Shown: positions 27,866-35,370 of the stretch, piece after piece
Numbering within the stretch: position 1 is the stretch's first letter
Layout: each line of letters begins with the position of its first letter
NCBI RefSeq assembly: GCF_001623525.1
Contig: NZ_CP015225.1
Span: forward strand, 3,906,001-3,970,000
Source: Pseudomonas fluorescens
Lineage (GTDB): Bacteria > Pseudomonadota > Gammaproteobacteria > Pseudomonadales > Pseudomonadaceae
Length of the DNA stretch: 64,000 bases
Direction of reading: 5' to 3'
The notes under the pieces: generated by a model
What the model was told of the DNA's origin: nothing
The model's input: the letters and a program-made list of their open reading frames with translations, nothing else
The model's database searches: none
Made by a program: the position numbers and the translations under genes

Positions 27866-28203
27866 TCCTCCTTGATCGGCGAGATTTTGATCGAGATCTG
27901 AGCGCCCGTTTTTGCCGTAACTATTGCGGAATAGTTCGTACCGCTTTGGAGGCAGGCGATCAGCCGAATAACCTTGGGAGATGCAATGCCGCCGGCAATA
28001 TGCCTGTTCCAAAATGCGCAGGCGACTACGTTGCCGTCGATTTCACCGAGGCCAATTCCAAGTGTATCCCCGACTTCGATCTCGCTCACGACCTCGGGCT
28101 TTGGAGAAGCAAGCTGGGTCTGCAGGTACAACGTATCGCAGGCGGTCTCCGTTGGAGCACCGGCTGTATAATCTCTAAAAAGCCTTCCGTCAGTACCTGA
28201 CAT
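27862..28203 (-). CDS. Small protein of unknown function heading the deazaguanine-type operon
   Basis: The 113-residue protein has no signal peptide. Many alternating hydrophobic stretches (VVSEIEVGDTLGIGLGEIDGNVVACAFWNRHI; NYSAIVTAKTGAQISIKISPIKEE) suggest an all-beta fold. It is the first gene of the leftward unit, with its stop overlapping the kinase-transferase start. The ATG at 28203 has GGGGA at suitable spacing; an in-frame ATG at 28215 is an alternative. I do not recognise a family. Its conserved place with nucleotide enzymes suggests a ligand-binding, chaperone or substrate role, which is speculation. Confidence 0.65.
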   Translation of the reverse strand: MSGTDGRLFRDYTAGAPTETACDTLYLQTQLASPKPEVVSEIEVGDTLGIGLGEIDGNVVACAFWNRHIAGGIASPKVIRLIACLQSGTNYSAIVTAKTGAQISIKISPIKEE

Positions 28204-28433
28204 TACGTTCCCCATCTTCCCTATGTGAACCGACGCAACAGCGGCCCAGCGTCAAATCAAAGCCAGTTGACAGCGGTCAGCTTGATGCTAGAGTGCCAGC
28301 ACTCTACCCCTGTTGTATCCTATTTGCCAATAGCCCGCGTCTCAGCGGAAGAGCACTATTCGCAGGGGGCAAACCGGCCAGACTACGCTCTGGCTATGCT
28401 CCGATTCGTGCCAACACAAGGTCGTGTGCGCTG

Positions 28434-30311
28434 ATGTCGAAAATCCTAGATTTTGAGATAAAAAACTACAAAGGGATTGTTAACACACGAATTGAGCTGG
28501 CAGGACGACTGGACAACCCAGTCGTGACACTCATTGGACTGAATGAAAGTGGCAAAACCACGATATTGGAAGCCATCTCGCAATTTGTGAGCAGCGACCG
28601 TTCTGTTTCAAGGCTTTACTTCTTTAGCCCAGAAAATAAAGATCAGTTCACCTTCATCCCTGCCAGCAAGAAAGGTGCATTTACTGGCACCGTATCGATT
28701 GCTGCGACTGTTGAGCTTGAAGTGCATGATGTGGAGTCGATCAAGGCGCTGGTGAGTCGTGCGGGGCTGGATGTGGACGCCGAGGCGCTAGCGAGACCAT
28801 TCAAGATCGCACGGGAGTTTAGCTTCGAAAATAGTATGCCGAAGTCAAGGATTGCTAGCCTTGGGTTCGACTTTCGCGTCAGGCCCCAGGGGGAAGGTGA
28901 GTTTGAGGTTTATGCCCAGCCGGATGATGAAAACGAAAATCTGTGGAAACGTACGGCTGATTTGATCGAGGCTTCGATACCCAAGGTTGCGTATTTTCCG
29001 ACGTTTTTGATCAATGTGCCTGAGCAAATCTCGCTCGCATCCGATGGTTATGAGGGTTACGAGAAGAGGCATTATCGGGAGATTGTCGAGCGCATAATCA
29101 AATTCGCTGGCTTCGATGTTGACCGGGATGTGAACAGACCAATCGAGTCGTTTCGGGCCGCTAACGGTGCTGACTGGTATGAGAAGTTCCAGCGTAGCGC
29201 AGCAAAGGGCAAGATTGATAATGTCTTCCAGCAGGTCTCCAACGCGCTTTCCGCTGAAGTGATTGGCGGTTGGCGGCGCGTTCTTTCGCGCAATGCCACA
29301 GCAAAACGGGTTGACCTCAAGTGGATAGTCGGCAGCGCTGATGACCCCAATGCGGTCGTGTCGTTTGTCGTGAGTAACCGCGATACGACTTATAAGATCG
29401 CCGAGCGATCGATCGGCTTCAGATGGTTCTTTACATTCTTGCTGCTCACGGGATTCAAACTTGAGCGTGAAAACCAGCATAAAATCTACGTCTTTGACGA
29501 GCCTGCTGCAAACCTGCACTCCCGCGCTCAGGCAGAGCTGCTGGGTTACTTCGAGAAGATGGCGGCCAGCGGCGATAAGATCATCTACTCAACCCATAGT
29601 CACCATATGGTGAACCCGAAGTGGCTTTCCGGGGCTTACATTATCGAGAATCGCCCTGCAGGTCAGGGTGATGATGAAGACTACGATCTCGACTTCACGC
29701 CTGCTGAAGTGAACGCTATCAAGTACAAGCAATACCTGAACACCTTCCCAACTCGTACCCACTATTTCCAGCCAGTGATTGACCGACTGCAGTACGTCGT
29801 ACCTGAAGTCGTGGGGACTTCACCATGTGTGATCTTGGAAGGGATCTCTGACTATTACGCGCTCAAAGCAGCAGCATTACGGACTGGAGGCAAGCTTGGG
29901 TTCAATCTTATTCCGGGTGTCGGTTCAAGCGCGTCAGGTAATCTGATCAACTTACTCATGGGGCGAGGCGAAAAATTCATTGTTCTGCTAGATGACGACA
30001 AGGAAGGACGAAAAGCCCGAGATCGCTTCCGGAAGGAATGGATCCTCCCGGATCAAATGGTGATCACCCTGGCAGATATCGATGCCTCATTCGAAGGGAT
30101 GGCGCTGGAAATGCTCTTGGGGAAAGACAGCATGGAGGTAGCTCAGAACAGCTTGGGATTGAGCTCCCTACCTACCAAGGCTCAATACGGCCTGATCTTG
30201 GCTGAGTACCTCTACAAAGCAGATACTTCTATTGAAATTTTCTCGGGCCAAGGCCTGCAGAACCTTCACTCTGTACTTACATCTCTTGGGAAGCGCATTG
30301 CTGCGCTGTAA
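28434..30311 (+). CDS. OLD-family ATPase with TOPRIM nuclease domain
   Basis: The 625-residue protein combines an SMC/ABC-like ATPase and a C-terminal TOPRIM nuclease, the architecture of OLD and of GajA. Walker A GLNESGKTT is at 35-43. The signature region is KIAERSIGFRWFFTFLL. Walker B YVFDEPAANLHSRAQAE has Asp355 and Glu356, with the H-loop in IIYSTHSHHMV. TOPRIM residues are VILEGISDYYAL (Glu469), GVGSSASGNL and LLDDDKEGRK (Asp520-Asp522). OLD proteins act in phage exclusion alone (P2 Old) or with a helicase (Gabija GajB). No UvrD-like helicase follows here, so a solitary class 1 OLD is more likely. It is divergent from the QueC operon across a 230-base gap. Confidence 0.9.
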   Translation: MSKILDFEIKNYKGIVNTRIELAGRLDNPVVTLIGLNESGKTTILEAISQFVSSDRSVSRLYFFSPENKDQFTFIPASKKGAFTGTVSIAATVELEVHDVESIKALVSRAGLDVDAEALARPFKIAREFSFENSMPKSRIASLGFDFRVRPQGEGEFEVYAQPDDENENLWKRTADLIEASIPKVAYFPTFLINVPEQISLASDGYEGYEKRHYREIVERIIKFAGFDVDRDVNRPIESFRAANGADWYEKFQRSAAKGKIDNVFQQVSNALSAEVIGGWRRVLSRNATAKRVDLKWIVGSADDPNAVVSFVVSNRDTTYKIAERSIGFRWFFTFLLLTGFKLERENQHKIYVFDEPAANLHSRAQAELLGYFEKMAASGDKIIYSTHSHHMVNPKWLSGAYIIENRPAGQGDDEDYDLDFTPAEVNAIKYKQYLNTFPTRTHYFQPVIDRLQYVVPEVVGTSPCVILEGISDYYALKAAALRTGGKLGFNLIPGVGSSASGNLINLLMGRGEKFIVLLDDDKEGRKARDRFRKEWILPDQMVITLADIDASFEGMALEMLLGKDSMEVAQNSLGLSSLPTKAQYGLILAEYLYKADTSIEIFSGQGLQNLHSVLTSLGKRIAAL

Positions 30312-30476
30312 TGCGAGAGCATTTCGCCGGGGAGCTAAGCCGACTTCCTCGCGGCAATAATTTGGCGCAGGTGCCTGGTTTTGCATGGCCCGTCGATTTC
30401 TGAGATGGGGTAGAACCCGCCGGAGATCTGAGCTTGGTAGTTCGCTTCATAGCCTCCACAACGTCGGCATACGCAT

Positions 30477-31127
30477 CTAAATTAGGGCGGCCTGCTGCAG
30501 CTCTTCAGCAGCTCTATGGACGGCCTGAGAGTTGTGCGCGAAGGCAGTCGCACAGCGAAGCCTGTCGACGTAACCGTCACGTCCGTTAGCAAGCAGGTTA
30601 GCCATTACGTGGCTCTGCTCCATTGCGGCTCTGATTCTCAAGAATGGTTCAACCATCTCAGGCCGTGGCAGATCCACAGGGTTAATACCCCGCAAAGCAA
30701 GTACCTGCGACTCGACAGTTGTAAGGATCTCCTCGTTCGTCTCCTTAACCTGTTGCTGTAGATCGTTGAAGCTCTGGAACAGCAAACTGCTCACCGCAGC
30801 TGCGCGCGCAGCAACGCCAACAACTAGATGAGAAACCACCCGGTCCTTACTTTGGCGCTCCCGCGCTTGTTGCCGCCCTTGCTCATTAGCAATCAGAACC
30901 GCAGCGAAAACTGCTGCAATAGACCCAACCGCTTGCACCCAGCCGGGGCTATCTTTATCGAGCACACCGAAATGCACAAATACCCCGACTAGCAACCAGA
31001 GCGTCGGTATTCCGAGCATCAAAAGCCACAACCACCACACGGTGAAGACCCCCATCTCGCGAGGAATCGATTGCCACTTACTCACTGCAAGCTCCTGTCT
31101 ATGTTCCAGCCCAAGAGGATGCCCCAC
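30477..31127 (-). CDS. Two-helix membrane protein of unknown function
   Basis: The 216-residue protein starts with GTG (31125-31127); a later in-frame ATG at about 31055 is possible. Two membrane helices are seen, TVWWLWLLMLGIPTLWLLVGVFV (about 30-52) and VQAVGSIAAVFAAVLIA (about 64-80). A cytoplasmic helical domain follows (EQGRQQARERQSKDRVVSHLVV, then a long Gln/Glu-rich amphipathic region likely forming a coiled coil). It is convergent with the OLD gene. Membrane proteins with this layout are often found in defence islands, but I cannot assign a function. Confidence 0.7.
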   Translation of the reverse strand: MGHPLGLEHRQELAVSKWQSIPREMGVFTVWWLWLLMLGIPTLWLLVGVFVHFGVLDKDSPGWVQAVGSIAAVFAAVLIANEQGRQQARERQSKDRVVSHLVVGVAARAAAVSSLLFQSFNDLQQQVKETNEEILTTVESQVLALRGINPVDLPRPEMVEPFLRIRAAMEQSHVMANLLANGRDGYVDRLRCATAFAHNSQAVHRAAEELQQAALI

Positions 31128-31441
31128 CTTCGCTCAACTCGTCCACGAGTGCTGCACTCACAGTGTTCGATTAAGTTCGACTGCTGACGCGACGCGTGCC
31201 AAAGGAGCAAATGCATTCGGCAGCTCCAGATGTCACAACAGATGGTTCGGTAAGATGGAGCTGGTTTCGAATACCCCCACCTGGCGGTTCACTACCATCC
31301 AAGAAGGGCCATAACGGGCCGATTACTGACGTCGCTATCGGCCAGAAGGGGACGTTGCGAGCGCATCAAATAAATCTGTCCCCTTTTCGAACTGCGGAAG
31401 CCGTTTCCACAAAGTCGTCAGCTATCGCGCTGTGGGAATTG

Positions 31442-31630
31442 ATGCTGCGCGATGACGTTGCGCTTCTTGCAATGCCTGGTGCGCATCACAAAGCGTTACT
31501 CCAGCAGGCTTATGCGCTATACGAAAGCCACATTATTGATGCAGACGACCTAAGCGATCTGTTGGAATTGGCAGATGCCGCGCTGGCGTTCGCAGTCGAA
31601 GCGTTGCTTGATATTAAAATTGGTGAGTAA
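31442..31630 (+). CDS. Small helical protein upstream of a frameshifted gene
   Basis: The 62-residue acidic protein MLRDDVALLAMPGAHHKALLQQAYALYESHIIDADDLSDLLELADAALAFAVEALLDIKIGE is predicted as three helices. A longer in-frame upstream extension to 31196 runs through a palindromic mobile repeat and is unlikely to be native. The stop lies 6 bases before the ATG of the next gene, so they form a pair. No family is recognised. No strong ribosome site is seen. Confidence 0.5.
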   Translation: MLRDDVALLAMPGAHHKALLQQAYALYESHIIDADDLSDLLELADAALAFAVEALLDIKIGE

Positions 31631-31636
31631 CACGCC

Positions 31637-31986
31637 ATGCACGTACAGGTCACACCAATGCGCAAACACGGTGTCGCGCTCGATCCCAAAGAGCGACGTC
31701 GGTATCCAGCTATACGGGGCAATGTAATGGTCAACTCAACCGTGTGTCCGCAGCTGGGTCGAGCTGCAAACATTGCTCGCGTTGAGGTAGGCATGCCCCT
31801 CGACCCGATTCACTACCGCCTCTACTGGATGCCACGCTCGCCGGGATGGCCTTCACCGGCTTTGTATTGAGCGGAATCGAATACATCGACGGCTGTGCAT
31901 ATGCGCAATCTTGGTGGTGTCGCCAAGGTGAAACGTTACACAACCATCGGATTCCTGTTAGGACAATGATAGCCAATAGCCTCTAG
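31637..31986 (+). pseudogene. Frameshifted gene for a protein of about 116 residues
   Basis: The first frame MHVQVTPMRKHGVALDPKERRRYPAIRGNVMVNSTVCPQLGRAANIARVEVGMPLD runs into a CCC run at 31804-31806. If one C is added there the frame continues as PDSLPPLLDATLAGMAFTGFVLSGIEYIDGCAYAQSWWCRQGE to TAG 31984-31986. Both halves look like protein (hydrophobic core, ordered codon use), so I read it as one gene with a single-base loss. It could be a true pseudogene or an assembly error. The family is unknown to me; it follows the 62-residue gene closely. Confidence 0.6.
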
Positions 31987-32034
31987 TGCTAGACTCGAAA
32001 AATAAGATTTTCCGCAGCCACAAGGGAGTTGGTC

Positions 32035-33618
32035 ATGGCGTCACATATTACTCTAAGCTTAACCCGTCTATTGGCGCAAAACGGTGGTGCTCCGTTCTTA
32101 TTCGTGGGATCAGGCTTTTCACGACGATATATAGGACTTGAACAGTGGGATGAACTTCTTAAACGATTCTGTGATGGAATTCAGGAGTTCGGGTATTACT
32201 CTTCTCAAAACAATCAAGATCTCGCGAAAGCTGCAAGTGCAATAGCGAAAGACTTTAATGAAATATGGTGGAAATCTGAAAAATACTCAGAATCCAGAAA
32301 AAACAACTCTGACAGCATCACAAGTGTTTCTTCAGCCTTAAAGCATGAAATGGCAAGTTACCTCGCCAACATAAGCCACAACAAAATATCAGCAGACGGA
32401 CTTAGTGACGAGCTGGAAGCACTTTCTCGCCTCAACGTAGATGGGATAATAACAACAAATTGGGATTTATTTATAGAAGAGCTATTTCCGGATTATAAAG
32501 TCTTCATAGGACAGGAGGAGCTTTTATTCTCCAACCCGCAATCAATAGGTGAAGTTTACAAAATTCATGGTTGCGCGAGTCAGCCTAACAGCCTAGTGCT
32601 AACGAATGAAGACTACGAAATCTTTGAGGAAAAGAACCCATACCTAGCAGCAAAACTCATCACTATATTTATTGAGCACCCGGTAATATTTATCGGGTAT
32701 TCGATAAGCGATAGAAACATCCAAAAAATCATTGAGTCAATTGTAAATTGTCTTGGCCAAGACAAACTTGACTTGTTCGGCAGAAATCTAATCTTCCTCC
32801 AAAGAACAAAACAAGATGAGGAGCCAAGCTTTCAATCTGCATTAATGTCAATCGGCGAAACTCGACTCAACATAACAGTAATACGAACTTCAAACTACCT
32901 TGATGTATACGAAGCCATTGAAAGCACCAAGAGAAAAATTCCTGCTCGAATTTTAAGATACTGCAAAGAACAAATGTACGACTTGGTAAAATCCAACGAT
33001 CCGGAAACAAAGCTCGCTGTTCTCGACATAGATCAAATAGACAATAAAGATGATGTTGAGTTTGTCGTAGGCGTTGGCGTAGCCAAAAGCCATGAAGGCA
33101 TTTCAAAACAAGGCTACAAAGGCATAACGATTGACGATATATTTTCAGATATCATCTCAGTAAAAAGCCAATACGACCCTGCAGAACTGCTCAGAGAGGT
33201 TTATCCACCTCTATTAAAAAGACCAAACAAATACATTCCGGGCTTTCGGTACCTTCATGCACTTGGTATTACTTCGCATGACGAACTTATGAAATCTGAG
33301 TTCTCGGAGGTTGAGGGAATAATCTTCAAGGCCAACAGAAAAGATTATCGAATAAATCAATACGGAAAACACTATGAGTCCAACTATAAGAATCTATCCA
33401 CTCGAGAAATCATTGCAGAGACCACTGCAGAAAAGGCGACTTTAATAATTCCTTTTCAAGATGATGGTGATATCGACATTGCAGCCGTAAAAGAGCTATT
33501 AGAAAACAATAAAAACAATCTCAAAACCGAGCACTCCTCCTACTCCACATACTTCCGCAAGCTTGCTTGCCTGGTAGATAGGCTGGAATTTGGATTTAGC
33601 AAACCTACGCAATCTTAA
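32035..33618 (+). CDS. SIR2-domain protein, likely NAD-consuming defence effector
   Basis: The 527-residue protein has an N-terminal SIR2-like NADase domain: FLFVGSGFSRRY (21-32, nucleotide loop), GIITTNWDLFIEEL (137-150, Asn142 and Asp144), VYKIHGC (174-180, catalytic-type His178) and VIFIGYSISDRNIQKII (217-233). The C-terminal part (about 300-527) is not a known domain to me and may sense or oligomerise. The ATG at 32035 has AGGGAG 7 bases before it; a TTG two codons earlier is an alternative. DNA is AT-rich compared with neighbours, a sign of recent transfer. The next gene, 15 bases on, encodes a membrane protein, so a two-gene system is likely. Confidence 0.85.
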   Translation: MASHITLSLTRLLAQNGGAPFLFVGSGFSRRYIGLEQWDELLKRFCDGIQEFGYYSSQNNQDLAKAASAIAKDFNEIWWKSEKYSESRKNNSDSITSVSSALKHEMASYLANISHNKISADGLSDELEALSRLNVDGIITTNWDLFIEELFPDYKVFIGQEELLFSNPQSIGEVYKIHGCASQPNSLVLTNEDYEIFEEKNPYLAAKLITIFIEHPVIFIGYSISDRNIQKIIESIVNCLGQDKLDLFGRNLIFLQRTKQDEEPSFQSALMSIGETRLNITVIRTSNYLDVYEAIESTKRKIPARILRYCKEQMYDLVKSNDPETKLAVLDIDQIDNKDDVEFVVGVGVAKSHEGISKQGYKGITIDDIFSDIISVKSQYDPAELLREVYPPLLKRPNKYIPGFRYLHALGITSHDELMKSEFSEVEGIIFKANRKDYRINQYGKHYESNYKNLSTREIIAETTAEKATLIIPFQDDGDIDIAAVKELLENNKNNLKTEHSSYSTYFRKLACLVDRLEFGFSKPTQS

Positions 33619-33633
33619 AATAGAGATAATACA

Positions 33634-34647
33634 ATGATCGCAGACTGGAACTGGTTCTTTAGCTCTTTATCTCAATCTGCCGCAGCTATAGTGGGTATCT
33701 TCGGCGCATTTATAATCACTAAGATATTCTCTAATCAAACAGCCTTCTCAGAAAAAACTGCCAAGCTAAACAACTATCTGATTGAAGCAAAAAAAATTGC
33801 TGACGACGCCAAAAGTTACAACATGGAATGGCACAACAAACATTATAACGATGGCGAATACCGGAAATTTCACGACTTCTTAGATGAACACTTTCCTGCA
33901 AACGAATCAATGGAAAAAATCACCAATCAAATACTGGAGGACTTTATTGATAAAAGCGATTTCTCTCGATACTCTGAAAAAGAGGAAATCAAAAAAGAGT
34001 TGATATATATCGCTTCAAAAGTATGTGAGACTAACGTGACAGCAAGGGAGGAGCAAGAAGCGTCTGACCGTGCAGACGAGATATTCAAAGACACCCCTAT
34101 CTTTAAACTTCTCGGCGGTTCGGAAACTCTATCGGCAATGCGTAACTACAACGCCTTTGCAAACGGAAACAGCAGATCACTTTACTCAACATACGACCCT
34201 ATTTATAAAACCAACTGGGATGAAGTCACCAAAGAGCGAGAAGGACTCGAACGAAGCTATCTTGTAGCAAAGCACCATGCAAGATTGGTTGCTGACTTAC
34301 TCCAATCGACAGAGGGAAACCCTGAATCTCCTCGTCAACTCTCTACAGCTTTAGCGTTGGTGCTATGCATCTTTTTTATTGGAGTAATTTATCCACTGAG
34401 CTTCATGCCTGCTACACACGCCCCAGAAATCAGCTTTACTCTTGAAACAGTGCTACTTCACATTTTATCTTTCAAAGGGGCATTACTGAGCGTCATTAGC
34501 ACAGCATTCACTGTCATTGTACTTATCTTTTATAGAACTCACTCCGGAATGAAATACCCTCCCAAAAAGCTTGATGAACTGACTAAATTGAAAAACGCAA
34601 AAAGCTACTGTACTTATTTCAAATACATCAAGGATGATGATTTTTGA
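33634..34647 (+). CDS. Membrane protein paired with the SIR2 gene
   Basis: The 337-residue protein has an N-terminal helix SLSQSAAAIVGIFGAFIITKIF (about 11-32), a long charged helical middle (about 40-235, likely cytoplasmic coiled coil) and two C-terminal membrane helices, LALVLCIFFIGVIYPLSF (about 246-263) and LLSVISTAFTVIVLIFY (about 286-302), before a short basic end. It is AT-rich like its partner and starts 15 bases after the SIR2 stop. It may anchor or gate the SIR2 effector or act as a sensor; the family is not recognised. A palindrome that can serve as terminator follows at 34659. Confidence 0.8.
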   Translation: MIADWNWFFSSLSQSAAAIVGIFGAFIITKIFSNQTAFSEKTAKLNNYLIEAKKIADDAKSYNMEWHNKHYNDGEYRKFHDFLDEHFPANESMEKITNQILEDFIDKSDFSRYSEKEEIKKELIYIASKVCETNVTAREEQEASDRADEIFKDTPIFKLLGGSETLSAMRNYNAFANGNSRSLYSTYDPIYKTNWDEVTKEREGLERSYLVAKHHARLVADLLQSTEGNPESPRQLSTALALVLCIFFIGVIYPLSFMPATHAPEISFTLETVLLHILSFKGALLSVISTAFTVIVLIFYRTHSGMKYPPKKLDELTKLKNAKSYCTYFKYIKDDDF

Positions 34648-34658
34648 TTTATCCGGTG

Positions 34659-34702
34659 AAAGGGGGCAGATTTATTCTTCTGATAATAAATCTGCCTCTT
34701 TT
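34659..34702. repeat. Short palindromic repeat (AAAGGGGGCAGATTTATT type)
   Basis: Arms AAAGGGGGCAGATTTATT (34659-34676) and its near complement (34685-34702) form an 18-bp stem with two mismatches. It is a minimal form of the 88-base palindromic elements at 58196, 59533 and 60391, and probably also terminates the SIR2 unit because a T run ends it. Confidence 0.75.
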
Positions 34703-35055
34703 CCTATCACTCGATTCCAAACTAAATTGTCAGCACGGTCACAGAGGGAAGCGCCGACTGAAGAAATGAATCGCCCCCAGTTTGTTAGGCGGGCTGAATG
34801 ACCGCTCTTGGCCGGTTTCTGCCTGTTGCCACCTTCCGACTCGGATCGAGTGCTGCCCGTTGTCCCGCCTGCTGCGAGAAGATCACTGCTTATCATGGAT
34901 CGAAGCAAGGTTTTCAGATCGAATACAGGCGGGGGTCAACGGAGTGCTATCCCATGAGGTATTCCATTTGGTATTCCAATCAAAATACAAAACTAATATT
35001 AACTATAATAATCAATAAGATAAATTACCGTTTCAGATTACCCCGGCCAACAAAA
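34703..35055. other. Right-end non-coding part of the island
   Basis: No gene is supported. It includes the third copy of the GGCCG motif (about 34798-34830). Just before attR, a sequence (about 35032-35051, TTCAGATTACCCCGGCCAAC) resembles the 3' end of ssrA, as expected of the island-borne half of the attachment site. Confidence 0.5.
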
Positions 35056-35100
35056 AAAGACGTCCACGGACGTCTTTTTTTGTGCCTGAAATCCAGTGAA
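35056..35100 (+). repeat. attR, right direct repeat of the ssrA genomic island
   Basis: 35056-35095 repeats 12871-12910 exactly, including the ssrA terminator hairpin and the following TGTGCCTGAAATCCA, then one mismatch and TGAA. This marks the right boundary of the 22.2-kb element. The 20 bases before it are a degenerate version of the tmRNA 3' end. Confidence 0.85.
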
Positions 35101-35246
35101 ATCAAGGGTTTTAGAGCTACTGGGCTGGCTACTCGGCGTTGGTGCCGGCAGTGGCCATAGTATTTTTTGCGCGGGTTCCTTGGGGGAATGAGCGCGGGTT
35201 CAGGCCGTGAAGATGTACGCCAGATACCGTTAGGCCGCTTTGCGGC

Positions 35247-35314
35247 CCTTCGCGGGCAAACCTGCCCCTACAGGTACTGCGCAATCTTGTAGGAGCAGGT
35301 TTGCTCGCGAAGGT
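35247..35314. repeat. Inverted REP pair
   Basis: CCTTCGCGGGCAAACCTGCC (from about 35248) and its inverse AGGAGCAGGTTTGCTCGCGA (35291-35310) form a REPIN-like doublet just outside the island and 57 bases beyond the stop of the convergent-reading dynamin gene. Confidence 0.85.
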
Positions 35315-35370
35315 CTGCAGGGCAGCCCAATTTGGCTCAACCGACTGGCACTACTCCTTGCCGAGCTTCT

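Noticed and set aside
23941..28203. Type IV CBASS (QueC and OGG accessory genes)
   Set aside because: No CD-NTase and no CBASS effector is encoded anywhere in the cassette, and the fused kinase-transferase, methylase and nitroreductase are not part of that system.
28434..30311. Gabija (GajA/GajB)
   Set aside because: The OLD-type gene is not followed by a UvrD-like helicase; the next genes are unrelated and on the other strand.
31196..31441. N-terminal extension of the 62-residue gene
   Set aside because: The extension passes through an AAATAAATCTGTCCCC palindrome fragment and has no coding character.
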